Shown one piece after another: positions 21,846 to 33,589 of a stretch of DNA of 64,000 nucleotides; position 1 is the first letter of the stretch, and every line of letters begins with the position of its first letter. Made by a program: the position numbers and the translations under genes. The DNA comes from Trichobilharzia szidati (Eukaryota > Platyhelminthes > Trematoda > Strigeidida > Schistosomatidae): the NCBI GenBank assembly GCA_944472155.2, contig OX235274.1, positions 34,284,052-34,348,051 on the forward strand, in the 5' to 3' direction. The notes under the pieces were generated by a model that saw only the letters and a list, made by a program, of their open reading frames with translations, was not told where the DNA came from and did no database searches.

Positions 21846-22440
21846 AAAATTGGAGGCATGCCCTTCTTTCTGTTCTCCCAGTGTAACTGCTACCATAGAT
21901 ATATATTTTTTCTTAACAGTTGAAAAACACTTCGATTGATTAGAGACGAAGACTGAGTAGACTGAATAATACACAAAGACAGATAAAGACTAATCTTTAT
22001 TGATATTTGATACATCGTTGACTTCATCTATTCTCAATGTACGCAGCAAATAATGGCATGGAAATTTGTTTAGCTTAATTGTCTTCCTTTCATCTAGAGA
22101 GAATAAAATATATATACATACATATATTTCATACACTTTATAATTTTATCCAGTTCATTTAAGTGAATGAGATTAAGAATAGTAGGCTAAATTGGACTAT
22201 GTGAAGGTAATTAAATGTTGAACTAAATTTTCGCCTCTAGCCGTTTATCCGCTTAGGTGAGATTTGATTTGAGGTAAAACTAGCTGACTAACTAACTAAT
22301 TAACTAACACATGAATTTCTTTCTGCTTGAGTGTTACTAACAAAAGGGTCATTCGAACGTTATTTGGAGTGAAGATCATGATTTTGGAATAGAGCCATTA
22401 CAAAAACAATTATTCATTTAGAACATACTATTCACAAACA
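21846..22440. other. AT-rich sequence, nothing recognised
   Basis: A (TA)n-type run lies near 22110. No family motif. Confidence 0.4.
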
Positions 22441-23640
22441 AACAAAAAGTGTGTGACTGGATAAAGAATGGAACTGATTGCAGTTCTGGTGAGAAGGCAT
22501 CACCAGTGGGATTCACCAAGTCATCTGTGAGGACAAAAACTTGTTGATGACGTTGGCCAGAAAATACATTGCACTGGCCAAGGCACTATACCCGAACTCA
22601 TGTAGCCAGGTGAGGGCTTATGGTGAGTTTTCATCTGAAGGGATGTCCACTATCCCCATTTTTATTCAATTTCACCGTAGATGTACTAATGGACTTAACC
22701 CTAACTCACTTCAGAGACTCAGCGACTGACTTGTTACCAGGGAATAATTTCATTGCCTTAGAATATACAGATGATATAGTCCTCTCTCCTAGGTGAAGAC
22801 GCTGACAAAATGCAGTCTTCTGAACACCTTGAGCTCCAACCTACGAATTTTTGGGATGCGATTCGCTCCCGACAAATGTAAGATGATGTTACGGGACTGG
22901 ACTACATTGACTCCTAGCTTAGAAACAGGGAGTGAAGTGGTAAAGTGTGCTGACCACTTCACTTATTTGGGAAGTTGTACCAGACAGCACCAGCGGGTTG
23001 ATCACCGACGAAATCTTAGCACGGATACAGGGGGCTAGTTTCGCATATGCCAGTTTACACCGTCTCTGGAGCATACGTGATTCCCGGCCATCAATCGAAG
23101 GGCGAGGGTACTGCTCATCAATCCTCTCCGTCCTCCTTTATGGCTGGCTGTGAGACCTGGTCATGGGAAGTAGAAGACATGAAAAGCCTGGCTAGCTGGT
23201 TGTGTTTGATCATAGGTGCCTGCATTCTATCTCCCGTGTAAATGGTATAATAGGGTGAGCAATATTGAAGTTAGGCGTTGATTGCTAGGTAAGGAGGGGA
23301 AATCAATGAACGAGGCTGTGAAGCTACATCGACTGAGATGGTTAGGACATGTGTTACGTATGCCTAGTCATCGCCTTCCTCGCCGGCAATGCTAGTTGAC
23401 ATAGGATTGATTAGGTTGATAAAGAGCTAGCAGCGGTCAAACCAAAACATGGCACCAGTTAATGAAATCCACAACAGTTAGTTTAAGCTATGTAGGAAGG
23501 TGTAGACTTCCTGGTTGGGGTCCTCGGGACAGTAAAAACCAATGGCTGGAAACAATCGGTGATATGGCTCAAAATCGTTCTCAATGGCTGGCGCAGATGC
23601 ATCTACTCCTTGTAACTTATAATACCCAATGAAACTACAC
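22441..23640 (+). mobile_element. LINE family B, RT domain, 5'-truncated and broken
   Basis: In shifting frames this keeps an FxFTVDVLMDL-like segment (22665), the palm motif ALEYTDDIVLL (22757) and GEDADKMQSLLNTLSSNL. It continues with GMRFAPDKCKMML (22855), HFTYLGS (22960), SFAYASLHRLWSIRDS (23037), SVLLYG (23135), an RLRWLGHVLRMPSHRLPRR region (23330), and an ending with MAQNRSQW (23560). This is a LINE RT and C-terminal domain from a family different from A. The TDD box is intact, but stops and shifts occur throughout. Confidence 0.75.
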
Positions 23641-23779
23641 TGTTCTTCGTTATTACTTTTCCTTTTGTCTCATATCCTTGTCTATTGTCTCTATTTCTCA
23701 TTTCTTCGGCTTTCTTCTCTTGCTTTGAGACTTGAACTGCTGCACATCGGTGCAAAGTTCTATGTCGAAAACAGACAGA

Positions 23780-24030
23780 CAGATGACGTTGGCCAGTGAT
23801 CGCGCTAAAATCACGAAAAGGTTGGAATTCATGAGCGACTGGATCGGATCCTAGTGTCTTAATGACATACACGTTCGAATTGCAACCAGAAGACTTTAAA
23901 TTCGAACATTGGCTGTATGTAGGTAGGTACTTCTGAAGAGTTTTGGGCTGAGACGAAACGTCTGTCCAGCACTCCATGGTTTTCCAATGATTCTTCAACT
24001 GATTTCAGCTGGCGATCAAACTTCTTACAG
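23780..24030 (+). mobile_element. SINE-1 copy, plus strand
   Basis: The upstream segment ('ggccagtgatcgcgctaaaatcacga', 23793), a diverged A box (TAGTGTCTTAATGACAT), a poor B box (AAATTCGAACATT), a hammerhead, and a shortened tail with 'gatttcagct' are in the usual order. Confidence 0.7.
23926..23974 (+). ncRNA. Hammerhead ribozyme motif, core intact
   Basis: GGTACTT, CTGAAGA, stem II GTTT with GAGAC, GAAA, CGTCTGTCCAGCAC. Core positions are kept; stem II has wobble pairs and an altered loop. Confidence 0.6.
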
Positions 24031-24035
24031 ATTGC

Positions 24036-24885
24036 TACATAATGATTAAATGCTATCCACATTGTAACTTTTACTAACTGTGGAATTATGAAACACTCTC
24101 ATAGCGATTGAGAAATACCTATTATGTAATAACTATTGGATGATTTACGTTGCGGTCATTCTTGAATACACTAGTTAAAAAAGACAGTTTATTTTTTGAT
24201 TCCGCTTTTCACAATTACCTCATTTAGAAATTGCTTGATCCCGGCTTTTTATAGCAGCTTTAAGTGAACTCTGAAATGTGACTGTATATAGGGTTTTAAG
24301 TCTGAGGTGTAAGTAAAGTCGGTTCAGTTACTTTCAGGAACCTGAATTACTGTAGGAGCTACAACTCACTCAACCTTAATAACGATGGGAAGTTATTCCT
24401 GACTGGTAAACTGTAGATTCCTCTGAATATTACCCAACTGTACCTATTATTACATGCGAATGTAGTCCACAGTGTGGAAAAAATGACTGGATAATGTAAA
24501 TGACATAAGAATGCGCTATCTGAATACAATTTCTGAAGTTTATTCAGAGTTGAATCTTTAGCTTAATCATTACCACATTGGTAGGATAACAGTAGTGGAA
24601 TGACAACTGAAGCTGTCTCATACCTCTCATTGCCACCCACTACGGTCATCTCTCTGATGTTCATTTACCAAGTATTTTAGAAATACTACTTGCATTTCAG
24701 TATTTGCAAATTTAATTTTGATAGCCATATTTTTTTTCGAGCTAATACGAATTTACCTGAGGAAATATATGTAACCAAAAAATAAACCTTAAACAAACTA
24801 TTTGCTTCGTATAAACATATCAAATTTGAGTGAAGGATTGTTATGGAGCTTGAGCTAAAATTAATGAACATTATTTTACGCTTTT
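24036..24885. other. AT-rich sequence, nothing recognised
   Basis: No recognised motif. Confidence 0.4.
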
Positions 24886-24887
24886 TT

Positions 24888-25112
24888 TATACCTTCACGT
24901 TCCCAGTGGGACATAGGGCTTCAAGCTTGTGGCTTGAAGTTTCTGTAGCAGTGTTTATTTTACAGGATGGGGTTGCTAGCCTCATGCTCAACCTTTCCTC
25001 TTCAGCAACTTTGGTTCTGGCTTAGAGAGGTGAAGGAGTGCGCCGGCCGGGGATCGAACCCCGGACCATGTGCATGGTCGGCGAGCGTCCTAACCGCCGT
25101 GCCACCGACACT
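24888..25112 (-). mobile_element. SINE-2 copy, near full length
   Basis: Minus strand: the tRNA-like head (A box GGTGGCACGGCGGTTAGG, B box GGGGTTCGATCCCC), then the body ('cctctctaagccagaacc', 'gttgagcatgaggctagc', 'aacactgctacagaaacttc'), then the end 'gaagccctatgtcccactgg'. The last motif matches the 3' terminus of LINE family A, which suggests the LINE supplied the RT. The best SINE-2 copy in the window. Confidence 0.75.
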
Positions 25113-25115
25113 TTT

Positions 25116-25560
25116 TGTTTAATCCTGTGTAAATCCTTGATCTTGTAGACACTACCCATATAACCAAATCATTCAATGCACAGAGGCCTGTGTACTGTCT
25201 GCTTCCAGCTGGGCTTTCATTCATATCACCCACAAGGATTTTAATATCGCTATCTGGTTTTGGTCTCATCATTTACCGTCTGCAGTTGGCTGTAGAAATC
25301 TTCTTTCTTCTATTGTTCTGAGTTGTTCGTAGTCACGCAGCATTGGATAATTGTAATTTTTCCTTCCTTTTGAATTGAATCTTGCTGTCATCATCCTGTA
25401 GAAGGAGATTAGTTCCCGCTTCATAAGAGTTTTAGATGCTGTCGGTGACATTATGAAAGCCCCTCCCTCACTGTGATCATGGTTACTGTCTGGGTGGCCA
25501 GAGTAGATTACTGACTCGCCTTCATTTAACGCTTTGGATAGTCCACATTCATTCCACTTG
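25116..25560 (-). pseudogene. RTE-like LINE endonuclease (APE) domain fragment
   Basis: On the minus strand the order is: NECGLSKALNEGESVIYSGH (about 25540), GGAFIMSP (about 25460), ISFYRMMTARFNSKGR (about 25400), a shifted region, DIKILVGDMNESP (about 25230; the GDxN motif of AP-endonuclease-type LINE nucleases), and GLCALNDLVIWV (about 25170). It is likely the N-terminal half of LINE family A, of which only 3' ends are seen elsewhere in the window. Stops and shifts break it. Confidence 0.7.
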
Positions 25561-25754
25561 TTGTCACAGATTCTTATATCTCCCCGTTTCTTTGTCTATC
25601 TGAGCAGCCTTTGCAGCTTTCTACAGTGTTTATTTCTGCCTTCATCGAAAGAAGACACAAAGGCTGACTGGCTAGCTTCACGAAGGTTTTCACCAGCCCA
25701 CATAATTCTGTCTCTTTGATTCTACTGAAGAATGAGTTTGCCTTCATATATTTT

Positions 25755-25870
25755 CGTTGTGCTTGGAAGTTTCTGTAGCGATTCTATTGATTTTCCTCGG
25801 GGGTAGGATCGCTGTCTCAAAGCTCAACCTTCCTTCTTTCCTTGGGCTCAGCACCTGCTGGAAAAATACT
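25755..25870 (-). repeat. SINE-2 body fragment
   Basis: The stretch with 'gaagtttctgtagcgattct', a 'ggtaggatcgctg' motif and 'caaagctcaaccttccttc' matches the body of the SINE-2 at 24930-25010, without head or end. Confidence 0.5.
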
Positions 25871-26294
25871 GAGCTAGTAAACTAGGTGAGGTTCTTTGTG
25901 TAATCGAAAAATTTTAAATTCTTGAAAAGCGCACAACCGATAAAAATGCATAGTAATACCTACTTACTTGAAACTGTAAAATATTTGATAAAGAAATCCA
26001 GTCAAATTCTACGGAGATTGTCACATGTATATATTTGTTTAATTGCAATATTCTTATATATTTTCTCGATATGGTTTTCACAGTAATTAAGTATAATTAA
26101 TTGTTTCTATTGTTACAATTGTGTCTGGCAAATTTTATTAATTTTGCTGCCACTGTATTCTTTAATTGTAGTGTTGTAGTGTGGTACATTTACCATCAAT
26201 GTGATGCTGATAGTGTTGACAATGAAAATTCACTTGTATGTAGTGTGTAATAGAGATGAGCTATTCGGTAAGGATGATATGTAATTCTGTTTAC
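25871..26294. other. AT-rich sequence, nothing recognised
   Basis: Non-coding interval beyond the donor of the last placed TIA-1-like exon. Confidence 0.4.
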
Positions 26295-26798
26295 CTGTCC
26301 CCGGTATATACAGGATACTGTCCAAAATGAGATAATTGAGCAGATTGATTCAGTGACTGTTTGTCATTTCTATTAGTCATTGCATCAACAATAGGTTCAA
26401 TGCTGGTTGTTGAATTTATTGGAAGTGCTGAAAAAGCAATTAACGGGATATTTGGTATAAAAGAATAAGCACTGTTAGCCTCCATGTTGGGAAGTGTAAC
26501 TTGTTTTAAATTTAAAAATTGTTGTTGGTGTTGGTGTTGCTGTTGTTGTTGTGCGTCGCGTATAGTTAAATTTTCACGTGTTTGTAAGGCAATAGGATTA
26601 GCTGGGATACTTCGAAATAAAGGCGGTTTGTAATTATGAATGCCTTCGATAATTGGGAAGGCAGGTTGAGAGTCAGTGAACTGTCCATTTGTATTATTAT
26701 TATTATTGTTGTTGTTATTTGGAATGATACTGAAATCGGAATTGTCTAGACAATAACTAAAAGGCAAATAAGAAAAGTAACAGTCATTGAAAGTGGCG
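26295..26798 (-). CDS. TIA1: TIA-1-like gene, C-terminal Asn/Gln-rich exon
   Basis: A minus-strand open exon ends at a donor (ACAG/GTAAAC at 26295). Two acceptors fit the phase of the preceding exon: GAAGAG at 26799, giving a 504-bp exon, or TTTCAG at 26730, giving 435 bp and a better splice consensus. The peptide has nine Asn in a row near its start, a QQQQQHQHQQQ tract in the middle and hydrophobic/Ser/Asn-rich segments, and ends in FGQYPVYTGD. TIA-1 proteins have a Gln/Asn-rich prion-like tail that drives stress-granule assembly; composition and position fit, but the sequence itself is not conserved. The exon ends in phase 2, so the gene continues to the left. Confidence 0.65.
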
Positions 26799-26994
26799 CT
26801 CTTCGGGATTAAAAATAAAAACATCTTGATAGCTGTGAATTAGAAAACTTGTAATGGGTATCTTTTTGTTTTATGTGATTTAAGACATTAATGCTACAGT
26901 ATCGTATTCGTTCTGTAGTGTGATCCTTCAATTATCGAGAGAGTTTAAAGCATTTGTTAATTCAAATCGATGAACTTGTAAGAGGGTTATTAAA

Positions 26995-27640
26995 TTGGCA
27001 AAGGTATCAGTTGTTTCAAGTCTTCTTAAACGAGCACACTCTTTGATAACGAATGAGAAGGGAAAAGAAGAAGAAATATCAAACACTACTGGAATTCTCA
27101 AGAAAAATAACTACTCAGAGAACTGCATTAACAAAATCAACAATAGAATTAAATATGGTCAGAAACGTGCTCCGAAGACATTGACCTCAACAGTTGTCAT
27201 TCCATATAGATCAAAAACGTCAGACGATATCGGAACGGTACTCAATAAGCGAAACACCAGAGTTTTCTTCAAAATATCAGACAAACTACAAAGCAACCTT
27301 TTCCATGTAAAAGATCAAATTCCAGAGGATTCTCAATCTATTTGTATCTATAAAATAAAATGCTTGGAATATGATGCAATGCACGCTGGACATACATCGC
27401 GAGGAATTAAGGTCAGAAGAAATGAAGCCCGTAGATCATCTGTTCCACCAGTGAGAAATCAGGCTGAACCAGAAAAGCTTGAAAAATTGTCAACCACGCT
27501 ATAGAAACAGGTCACAAAATCGAATTTGCCAATTTTGAAATAATTCAGAAAAAGCATTTCAGAAATCACAATTAATGTCTTATATCAGAAGTACTTCATA
27601 TCAAATGGAATCTAAATTGGCTGAATAGGAATAATGGACT
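26995..27640 (+). pseudogene. PLE fragment, RT C-terminus and GIY-YIG
   Basis: The frame 26995-27504 starts with VSSLLKRAHSLITNE (the RT thumb; compare FKRARTHCSTP at 61060), then LKKNNYSENCI, VIPYRSKTSDDIG, FKISDKLQSN and the nuclease IYKIKCLEYDAMHAGHTSRG. The YIG is changed to HAG. It lacks the palm. A further stretch to 27640 in another frame completes the C-terminus (TGHKIEFANFE). No inverted end was seen. Confidence 0.7.
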
Positions 27641-28030
27641 CAAACAGAATTTGACCTGGTTACAACACATCCCCACCCCCATGAAGTGACAAAATCAACA
27701 CGAATGTCAAAAAAAAAAACAATTTCATTATGTAGACACATGGATAAATTGAGATTTTGTAAATTCTGCTTTAATAAGCTATTAGTATTAAATAGAGGAA
27801 CGTCAGTAACAACAATATCGTTTTGTTTTTCTCTCACTGGGAAATACAAAAACGTTTATATTAATGAATATCATATACCCAATGCCAACATTTTTTTCAC
27901 ACTGTTAAAGGTGAATTTGGTTTAGATATATGTATGCCTCTGTTTCTCATAGAACAGAATGCGCGTGTCTTGATTTGAAAAAATTATATTGTGTCGACGA
28001 CCACTGGTTCATTAAATACACTAATTCAGC
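27641..28030. other. AT-rich sequence, nothing recognised
   Basis: No recognised motif; the open frames on the two strands are overlapping low-complexity shadows. Confidence 0.4.
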
Positions 28031-28035
28031 TTGGG

Positions 28036-28262
28036 CGTCGGTGGCATAGCGGTTAGGACGCTCGCCGACCATGCACATGGTAAGAGGTTCGATCCCCGGC
28101 TGACACACTCCTTTACCTCACTAAGCCAGAAATAATGCTGGTGAAGAGGAAAGGTTGGGCATGAGGCTAACAACCCCATCCTGTAAAATAAACACTGCTA
28201 CAGAAACTTCAAGCCACTAGCTTGAAGCCCTGTGTTCCACTGGAAACGTGATGGAAAAAAAT
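28036..28262 (+). mobile_element. SINE-2 copy, near full length
   Basis: Head GCGTCGGTGGCATAGCGG with A box and a B box (AGGTTCGATCCCC), then 'cctcactaagccagaaat', 'gttgggcatgaggctaac', 'aacactgctacagaaacttc' and the end 'gaagccctgtgttccactgg' followed by an A-rich tail. About 4 bases after the CACATGGT hairpin are changed relative to the copy at 25070. Confidence 0.75.
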
Positions 28263-29825
28263 ATTTAAAAAATTCAGCTTGGTGAAAAGATATAAGTTTT
28301 CGTTGAATGACTACTTGGTCAGTTAAAATTTAGAGCGATTCTTGATAGTTATCAGGTGGAGTGAAGTCGTAGACCTAGGTTTCGTGCTTGTTGGCACTCA
28401 TCAGTCACCATGGCCTGTCTGCAATCATGAAGGAACTTACATGCCTCCTGAGGTTCGACCCCATGTCACCGAGTGTTACATTCAGCGACGTCACCATTGA
28501 GCTACTTGAGCTCGTGGTTGATCTCCTGTAGGATTGTTTTATAAACTTTGATTGGACACTTGGTGGCATGTAGCTAGTGTTATGCATCTGGTTCTCGAGT
28601 GAATTCTATCAGTCATGTTTACATTATGGCCACCATCTTAAGTCTCGATAAAAAAAAGTCTACTTTTCAATTTCGTATCTCTTTATAGCCAAATTATGTA
28701 CTCCTTATCTTCAAATCACCGTTTGCACAGATCTTCCGTGTTGTGCTTATTCTGGCCATTATAATCTGTTTCTTTGTGTTCCTTTTATGTCTCCCACGTA
28801 TTCCCACACATCCGTATCATTTGCTTTCTCTGACATCAAATCTATCTCCTTGCTATTTCATGTTTTTATGCCAATTAACATCTCTTTATATATATGTATA
28901 TATAGTACTGATAAATCCTATTAGTAGCAAACGCCACACCATGTATTCTCCACTTGCTTCTGTATTGATTAACTGTCATATATTAGGCCTGGAAAATAGC
29001 ACTTAAAAGAGAATAAACGACAAGTTTTTGGCGTAGAAACTGTATGCAAAGGCCACCTAACTAAGACTCAAAGCTGGATACATATAAGACTTAGGAGAGT
29101 TTTTTCTCGTTAGCCTTGCTCATCGTGCTCGACGAAACTTGCGTACCTATTGTTTAGCAGACAAAACAAATAAGTTCTTCTTAAAATACCCCCGGGCAAC
29201 AACAGCCATCCAGTAAGGTTTAACGACTGAATTTAATTTGTATCTCAATTTCGAAGAACACTGCATAAATAAGTTCGAGCCTTGAAGGCTAGTTGTCTTC
29301 TGATGTTCTGCAGAGAAGAATACTAAAGTATTTAAAATCATTTTCTTTCTATCAGCTTTAAAAGTGGTATTCTCCACTCAGTGTTCTTCGCCAATATAAG
29401 GAAGAAGGCTTCGCAGTTTACCACTTTGATCCCTGTATACCAAACCCATAGCGTTTGAAGAATCTTATATATATGCACGTTATTTACTCGAGAACATATT
29501 AGTGTAAATAAGTGTTCGGTGGACTTGAAAAAGGCTATAATTAAACATTCAGTTAAAACGGATCAAGGTTTCACCATTGAATAGATGTTCAAAGCGAACT
29601 AGAAACTGAAAATAAATTTCAGGAAATTAAGAAATCTACTAATTATTTGCAGTGAAGAAGCTCTTGCTTTATGTATGGATGAAGGAACTGGAAATGAGTT
29701 TTCGAGCCCTTATTTGTATCTTAGTCCTAGTTGTCTGTTTGAAAGTCTCAGCACTTCTTTCCACGTTCATATTCTTTGTGTATTTTTACAGTGAGTCAAT
29801 AGTCTGACATAATCTTCGTTCTGTT
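28263..29825. other. Intronic-type sequence, nothing recognised
   Basis: If the TIA-1-like gene model is right this lies inside its 12-kb intron. No LINE, PLE or SINE motif was recognised. Confidence 0.4.
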
Positions 29826-30054
29826 TACATTTGATTGGTTGGAGGATTTCATCATGAGGCGACATCAGTTAGAGAACCATTGGAAAACCAGCTGGGAGTA
29901 CTAGATAACTGTTTTGTCCTACTTTGAGACTCTTTATCGGTATGCATCCGCCGACAGGGTTTGAAGCCAGAACCTTCTAGTTACAAGGCAAGCTTGTAAA
30001 CTGTTAAACCACTGGGACCCGATCCAATGGCCAGTCCGTGAATTCTAACTTTTG

Positions 30055-30986
30055 ATGTGGTTGTGTTCTATGAGCTGGATAGTTGATTTGCGAAGCATTC
30101 ATCACCCTACTACGTGACATCTTCAGCGCATACTTCAATTTCAAGTGAGCTTTTAGAAAGAAGGATATCTCATGAACGTCTTCCAAAAGAATGGATATCC
30201 AAGGAATTTCATCAAAAGACATATACCCCAGGCCAACCTATTAAACCAAAATCCCCCAAGGAAAGCAGAAAGAAAGTCTCCCTACCATATATAAAGGACA
30301 TCTCAGAAATCACTACAAGGAATTGACGTCTCACACAAACCAACAAAATCACTTCACTCAATTCTGTGTCCACCAAAAAACTCAACAGCGAAAAAGATAA
30401 AATCAACATCACATACAAAATAAATTGTAACAACTGCGAAAAACACTACATTGGCTAAAGTGGACGTCCACGAACATAAGCTAACCATCAAAAGACATGA
30501 CAACCGCTCCCTCATATCGTCTCACTGCATACAGACAACCATGGACATCAATTCGATTGGGACAATGTTCAAATATTAGACAGAGGAAACAACAAGAATG
30601 CTAGAGAATGGTTTTAGAAGCCTGTCTGGTATTTCAGTGAATCATCAATCAATAGACACATCGAAATAGACAAAATTTATCAACCGATAAGAAAGAAACC
30701 TCACACACACAAAGGGTCAAAGTTCAAGTCAAAGAAACAATCATTTCCAATACAAGTAGCCTAGACGGCATGAAAACACACAAAAACAACCAATCACCTC
30801 CATGATCACCGGGAGAGGTGATTAATAAACTCGTGGATAAATCTAAAAGCTCACTTGCACAAATTGAAGTATGCGCTGAAGATGTCACCTAGTAGGGCGA
30901 TGAAAGCTTCTCAAATCAACTATCCAGCTCAGAGAACACAACCACATCAAAATCATCCATCTGAGATGTAAATCTCCATCATATCT
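30055..30986 (+). mobile_element. PLE copy with inverted 5' end, nested in SINE-1
   Basis: The insertion is 932 bp with a 14-bp target-site duplication (30041-30054 and 30987-31000). About 105 bases at the left end (30055-30160) are the inverted copy of the 3' terminus (30844-30950). Coding sequence in between has EWISKEFHQKTYTPGQPIKP, KVSLPYIKDISEIT, NEW-frame KINCNNCEKHYIG (GIY-YIG) and HGHQFDWDNVQILDRGN. It lacks the RT palm. The element closely resembles the PLE at 60199-61747. Confidence 0.85.
30868..30930 (+). ncRNA. PLE hammerhead-like motif
   Basis: CTGAAGA (30876-30882), then a stem II of GTCACC with GGCGAT, then GAAA (30902-30905) and GC-TTC-TC. One A-C mismatch lies in stem II. 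Stem I pairing could not be confirmed, so activity is uncertain. PLEs are known to carry hammerhead motifs in their terminal repeats. Confidence 0.5.
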
Positions 30987-31214
30987 AATTCTAACTTTTG
31001 CCAATTCATGACACTTCTCTGTTGATTTAACCGTATTTTTCCTACCCTGCAACTCTGTATCTAACCTTTTATTGATTATGCCTTCAATGCCCTTTTTCGA
31101 TTTCTGTATTCACTTCTTGATAGACTTGTGATACTCTTTTGTTGTATTTCAAGCAAAAATTAGATTTTTCGCTTAATCTGAAGTTGTTGCTACACTTTGC
31201 AGCTAGATATAGAT

Positions 31215-31412
31215 GCAGAGAAAAAGGTCCAGGGTTCGAACCCCACTGTGGTGGGTGCGTACTGCTCATGATTCCCAAACTAGGATGAAACAGCTGCCTG
31301 TTTGTTCAGTAGTCCAATGCTGGTTTCCAATGGTTCGCTAACTGATATCAGTCCGTGCGTAGTCAAACTCATAAAAATAAATTTAATCCTTACAGACCAA
31401 CTCTTGAAAATA
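31215..31412 (+). mobile_element. SINE-1 copy, plus strand, head truncated
   Basis: B box GGGTTCGAACCCC, GTGCGTACTG, a hammerhead with core changed to CTCATGA (G to C), stem II ATTCC/AGGAT, GAAA, and a seven-base insertion before the CAGT arm. The tail runs to 'cagaccaactcttgaaaa'. Confidence 0.65.
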
Positions 31413-32195
31413 AAATTGTGATTTTTCATCTATTGAGGAAGAGAGATATCTTATCCGCCTTTCAGGTTTTGTGTAAGGAGACAAAATTGGATGAACTGTA
31501 TTCACGGCATAATCAGTTACAAATGACACAAAATGGAAACTGATGATTTAACATAAGTTTAGAAGAGTATTCGAGGAGAATTTTTAGTTGATTCAACAAA
31601 CAATAAACACTTATGGACCAGAAGTATACAGGAAAAACGATTATGTGGCACTAAACGAATAAGCATTTGAAAGTCATTCAAAATCAGTTATGTGGGTTAA
31701 GGCCAGTGATTTTGAAAAAAGATCGTAATAGAAATAGTAATCAGAATGGTGGTAAATGAAAAAGAAAAAACAGTTACACAATTATATATAAAAGGTGGAA
31801 AAAAGTATTCTAAAAGTGGTTCAACGACTCGTGAAAATCTCTAGTGGCTGTGAACTGTCACCATTCAAGAAAAGGTGAGATGGTGTATTTATGCATGAAA
31901 TATATATATAAAGATGGTTGATAAATAAGTAATCTGAGGTAGAGTTGAAGTGGCGGAATCACAGAATTACAAAAGATTCTTAACAAAGTGAGAAAAAGAC
32001 TTCAAGTGGGCCAGGTGATATCAAAAATTTAAGTGACCATGATGTGATAACAAAAATGAAAATCGGCGATAAAGTGAAGTGGAATGAAATCAACCAGAAA
32101 AAACGCCATCATTTACAAAGTGAGGAAAGCCATTTTAACAAAATGTTTTTGAATACTTAATTTAGGCTATCGTTCACTTATAGCTGGTATTTTCG

Positions 32196-32230
<35 letters not shown>

Positions 32231-32384
32231 TGATGAGTTTAGACATTTAGAGTGGTGGCTGAATTCTAGCCTGTAGATAACTTTGAATGGCACAGAGTAG
32301 ATGTTCAGAGTATTTTTACCACTGTCAATTAAGCGAAGAAACCCAACTCTCAAGAGTTAGTTTATAGATATTTGATTGGTTCAA
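31413..32384. other. AT-rich sequence with (TA)n microsatellite
   Basis: A (TA)n run occupies about 32198-32228. No other motif was recognised. Confidence 0.5.
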
Positions 32385-32760
32385 TGTTTGATTGAGATTT
32401 GACATCAGTTAGAGAACCATTTGAAAACCAGGGAGTACTGGACAGCTGTTTTGTCCCAGTTTGGTACTCTTCCTCAAAACGTACTCGCCGGGGTGTTCGC
32501 TAATGGCTAGTTACAGGATGAATTTGACTGACGTTCTGGTTAGAAGTCGATATCGGTGAGGCCTATCAGGTAGGAGGTGAGGAAGAATATCCTCGCCGAT
32601 GACACTGGCTGGTGGTCTCGCTAAAATCATGAATTGATAGAAGTTCGGATTTAATTTTTCATTGGACAGAGTTCCCGTGGCTGAATGGTGTACGAGCTTA
32701 CCTCGTAACCAGAAGGTCCTGTGTCTCAAAACTGACGGTGAGTGGGCACAGACGAAGAGT
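32385..32760. mobile_element. SINE-1 head-to-head pair
   Basis: 32385-32505 is a minus copy (tail, then hammerhead remnant with ACAAAA in place of GAAA). 32506-32760 is a plus copy with the upstream segment, A box (CGTGGCTGAATGGTG), the CCTCGTAACC arm and a broken B box, ending inside the ribozyme (GACGAAGAGTG). The two heads face each other. Confidence 0.65.
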
Positions 32761-32820
32761 GTATTATGTCTTTTTCACTGTCCATGATTCTCACTATTAA
32801 TTTTTTATTGTTACAGAGAT

Positions 32821-33130
32821 GGCTTGTAGACCATTCAGCAACTGTGACCTTATCCAATGGCCCATGAGTTCTATCTTCAACCCATTTGTGAATTTAGCCT
32901 AACGACCAGTCAGTGTGACTGGCGAGTATCTGTCTTCAAACCCTGCCTAGTTGACTCCACTTGTTAAAATTTCTGACTAGAACTCCAGACAACTTTGTCC
33001 CGTAGCTGGTCACTGGAGAACACCCCAGTGAGTTCGTACTGTCGAGGACTCCCAAACGTGGATGAGATAGTTGTTCAGTACTCCCTGATTTCCCAGTTGA
33101 TGTCAGCTAGTAATGAAACTTTAAACTAAG
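32821..33130. mobile_element. SINE-1 head-to-head pair, diverged
   Basis: 32821-33015 reads on the minus strand as the upstream half ('ccaatggcccatgagttct', 'actggcgagtatctgtc'). 33020-33130 is a plus copy with GTTCGTACTGTCGAGGACTC, a loop CCAAACG, and the CAGTACTCCC arm with the tail. The ribozyme core is lost. Confidence 0.5.
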
Positions 33131-33585
33131 CTAACTTTACTTCGATTTGCTGAATCTATTTCTATCAAGCAACTCACACCAAAACCCATTGTGTATAGAA
33201 AGAAATTGAGGAATTATCTTAGTATACTCAGGTTATTTTTTTCCTTTTTCATATATTACATGATTATGGTTTACGTCTTTTTTATTTTATACCATTCTGA
33301 TTACTATTTCTACCATGATATTTTTTTCAGAATCACTGGCTTTAACTCAGATAACTAATTTTGAATAACTATCAAATACTTACTCGTATGGTACTGTGTA
33401 ATCTTTCTTTCTCCTCCATGTTGCTGATCCACTAGTGTTTCCCATTGTTGAGTCAACCAACAAAACATCTTTAATATTCCTTCAAACTCGTGACAAATAA
33501 CCAGTTTCTTTTTGTGTTATTTGTAAGTGATTACGCCATCATCGCAATTCATCTATTTTTGCCTACTGCAACTTTAATATTCTTG
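33131..33585. other. AT-rich sequence, nothing recognised
   Basis: No recognised motif. Confidence 0.4.
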
Positions 33586-33589
33586 CCAA

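Larger units (their letters stand above)
29826..31020 (-). mobile_element. SINE-1 copy split by a PLE insertion
   Basis: The minus-strand SINE runs from its tail (29826) through a dead hammerhead (CGATAAAGA core and ACAAAA for GAAA, about 29908-29950), B box and A box to 30054, is interrupted by the PLE at 30055-30986, and resumes at 30987 with the same 14 bases (AATTCTAACTTTTG), then 'ccaattcatgacac'. The duplicated 14-mer is the target-site duplication. Confidence 0.8.

Noticed and set aside
28743..29006. Hydrophobic open frame as a membrane protein gene
   Set aside because: T-rich sequence without start context, splice sites or family motif; likely chance.
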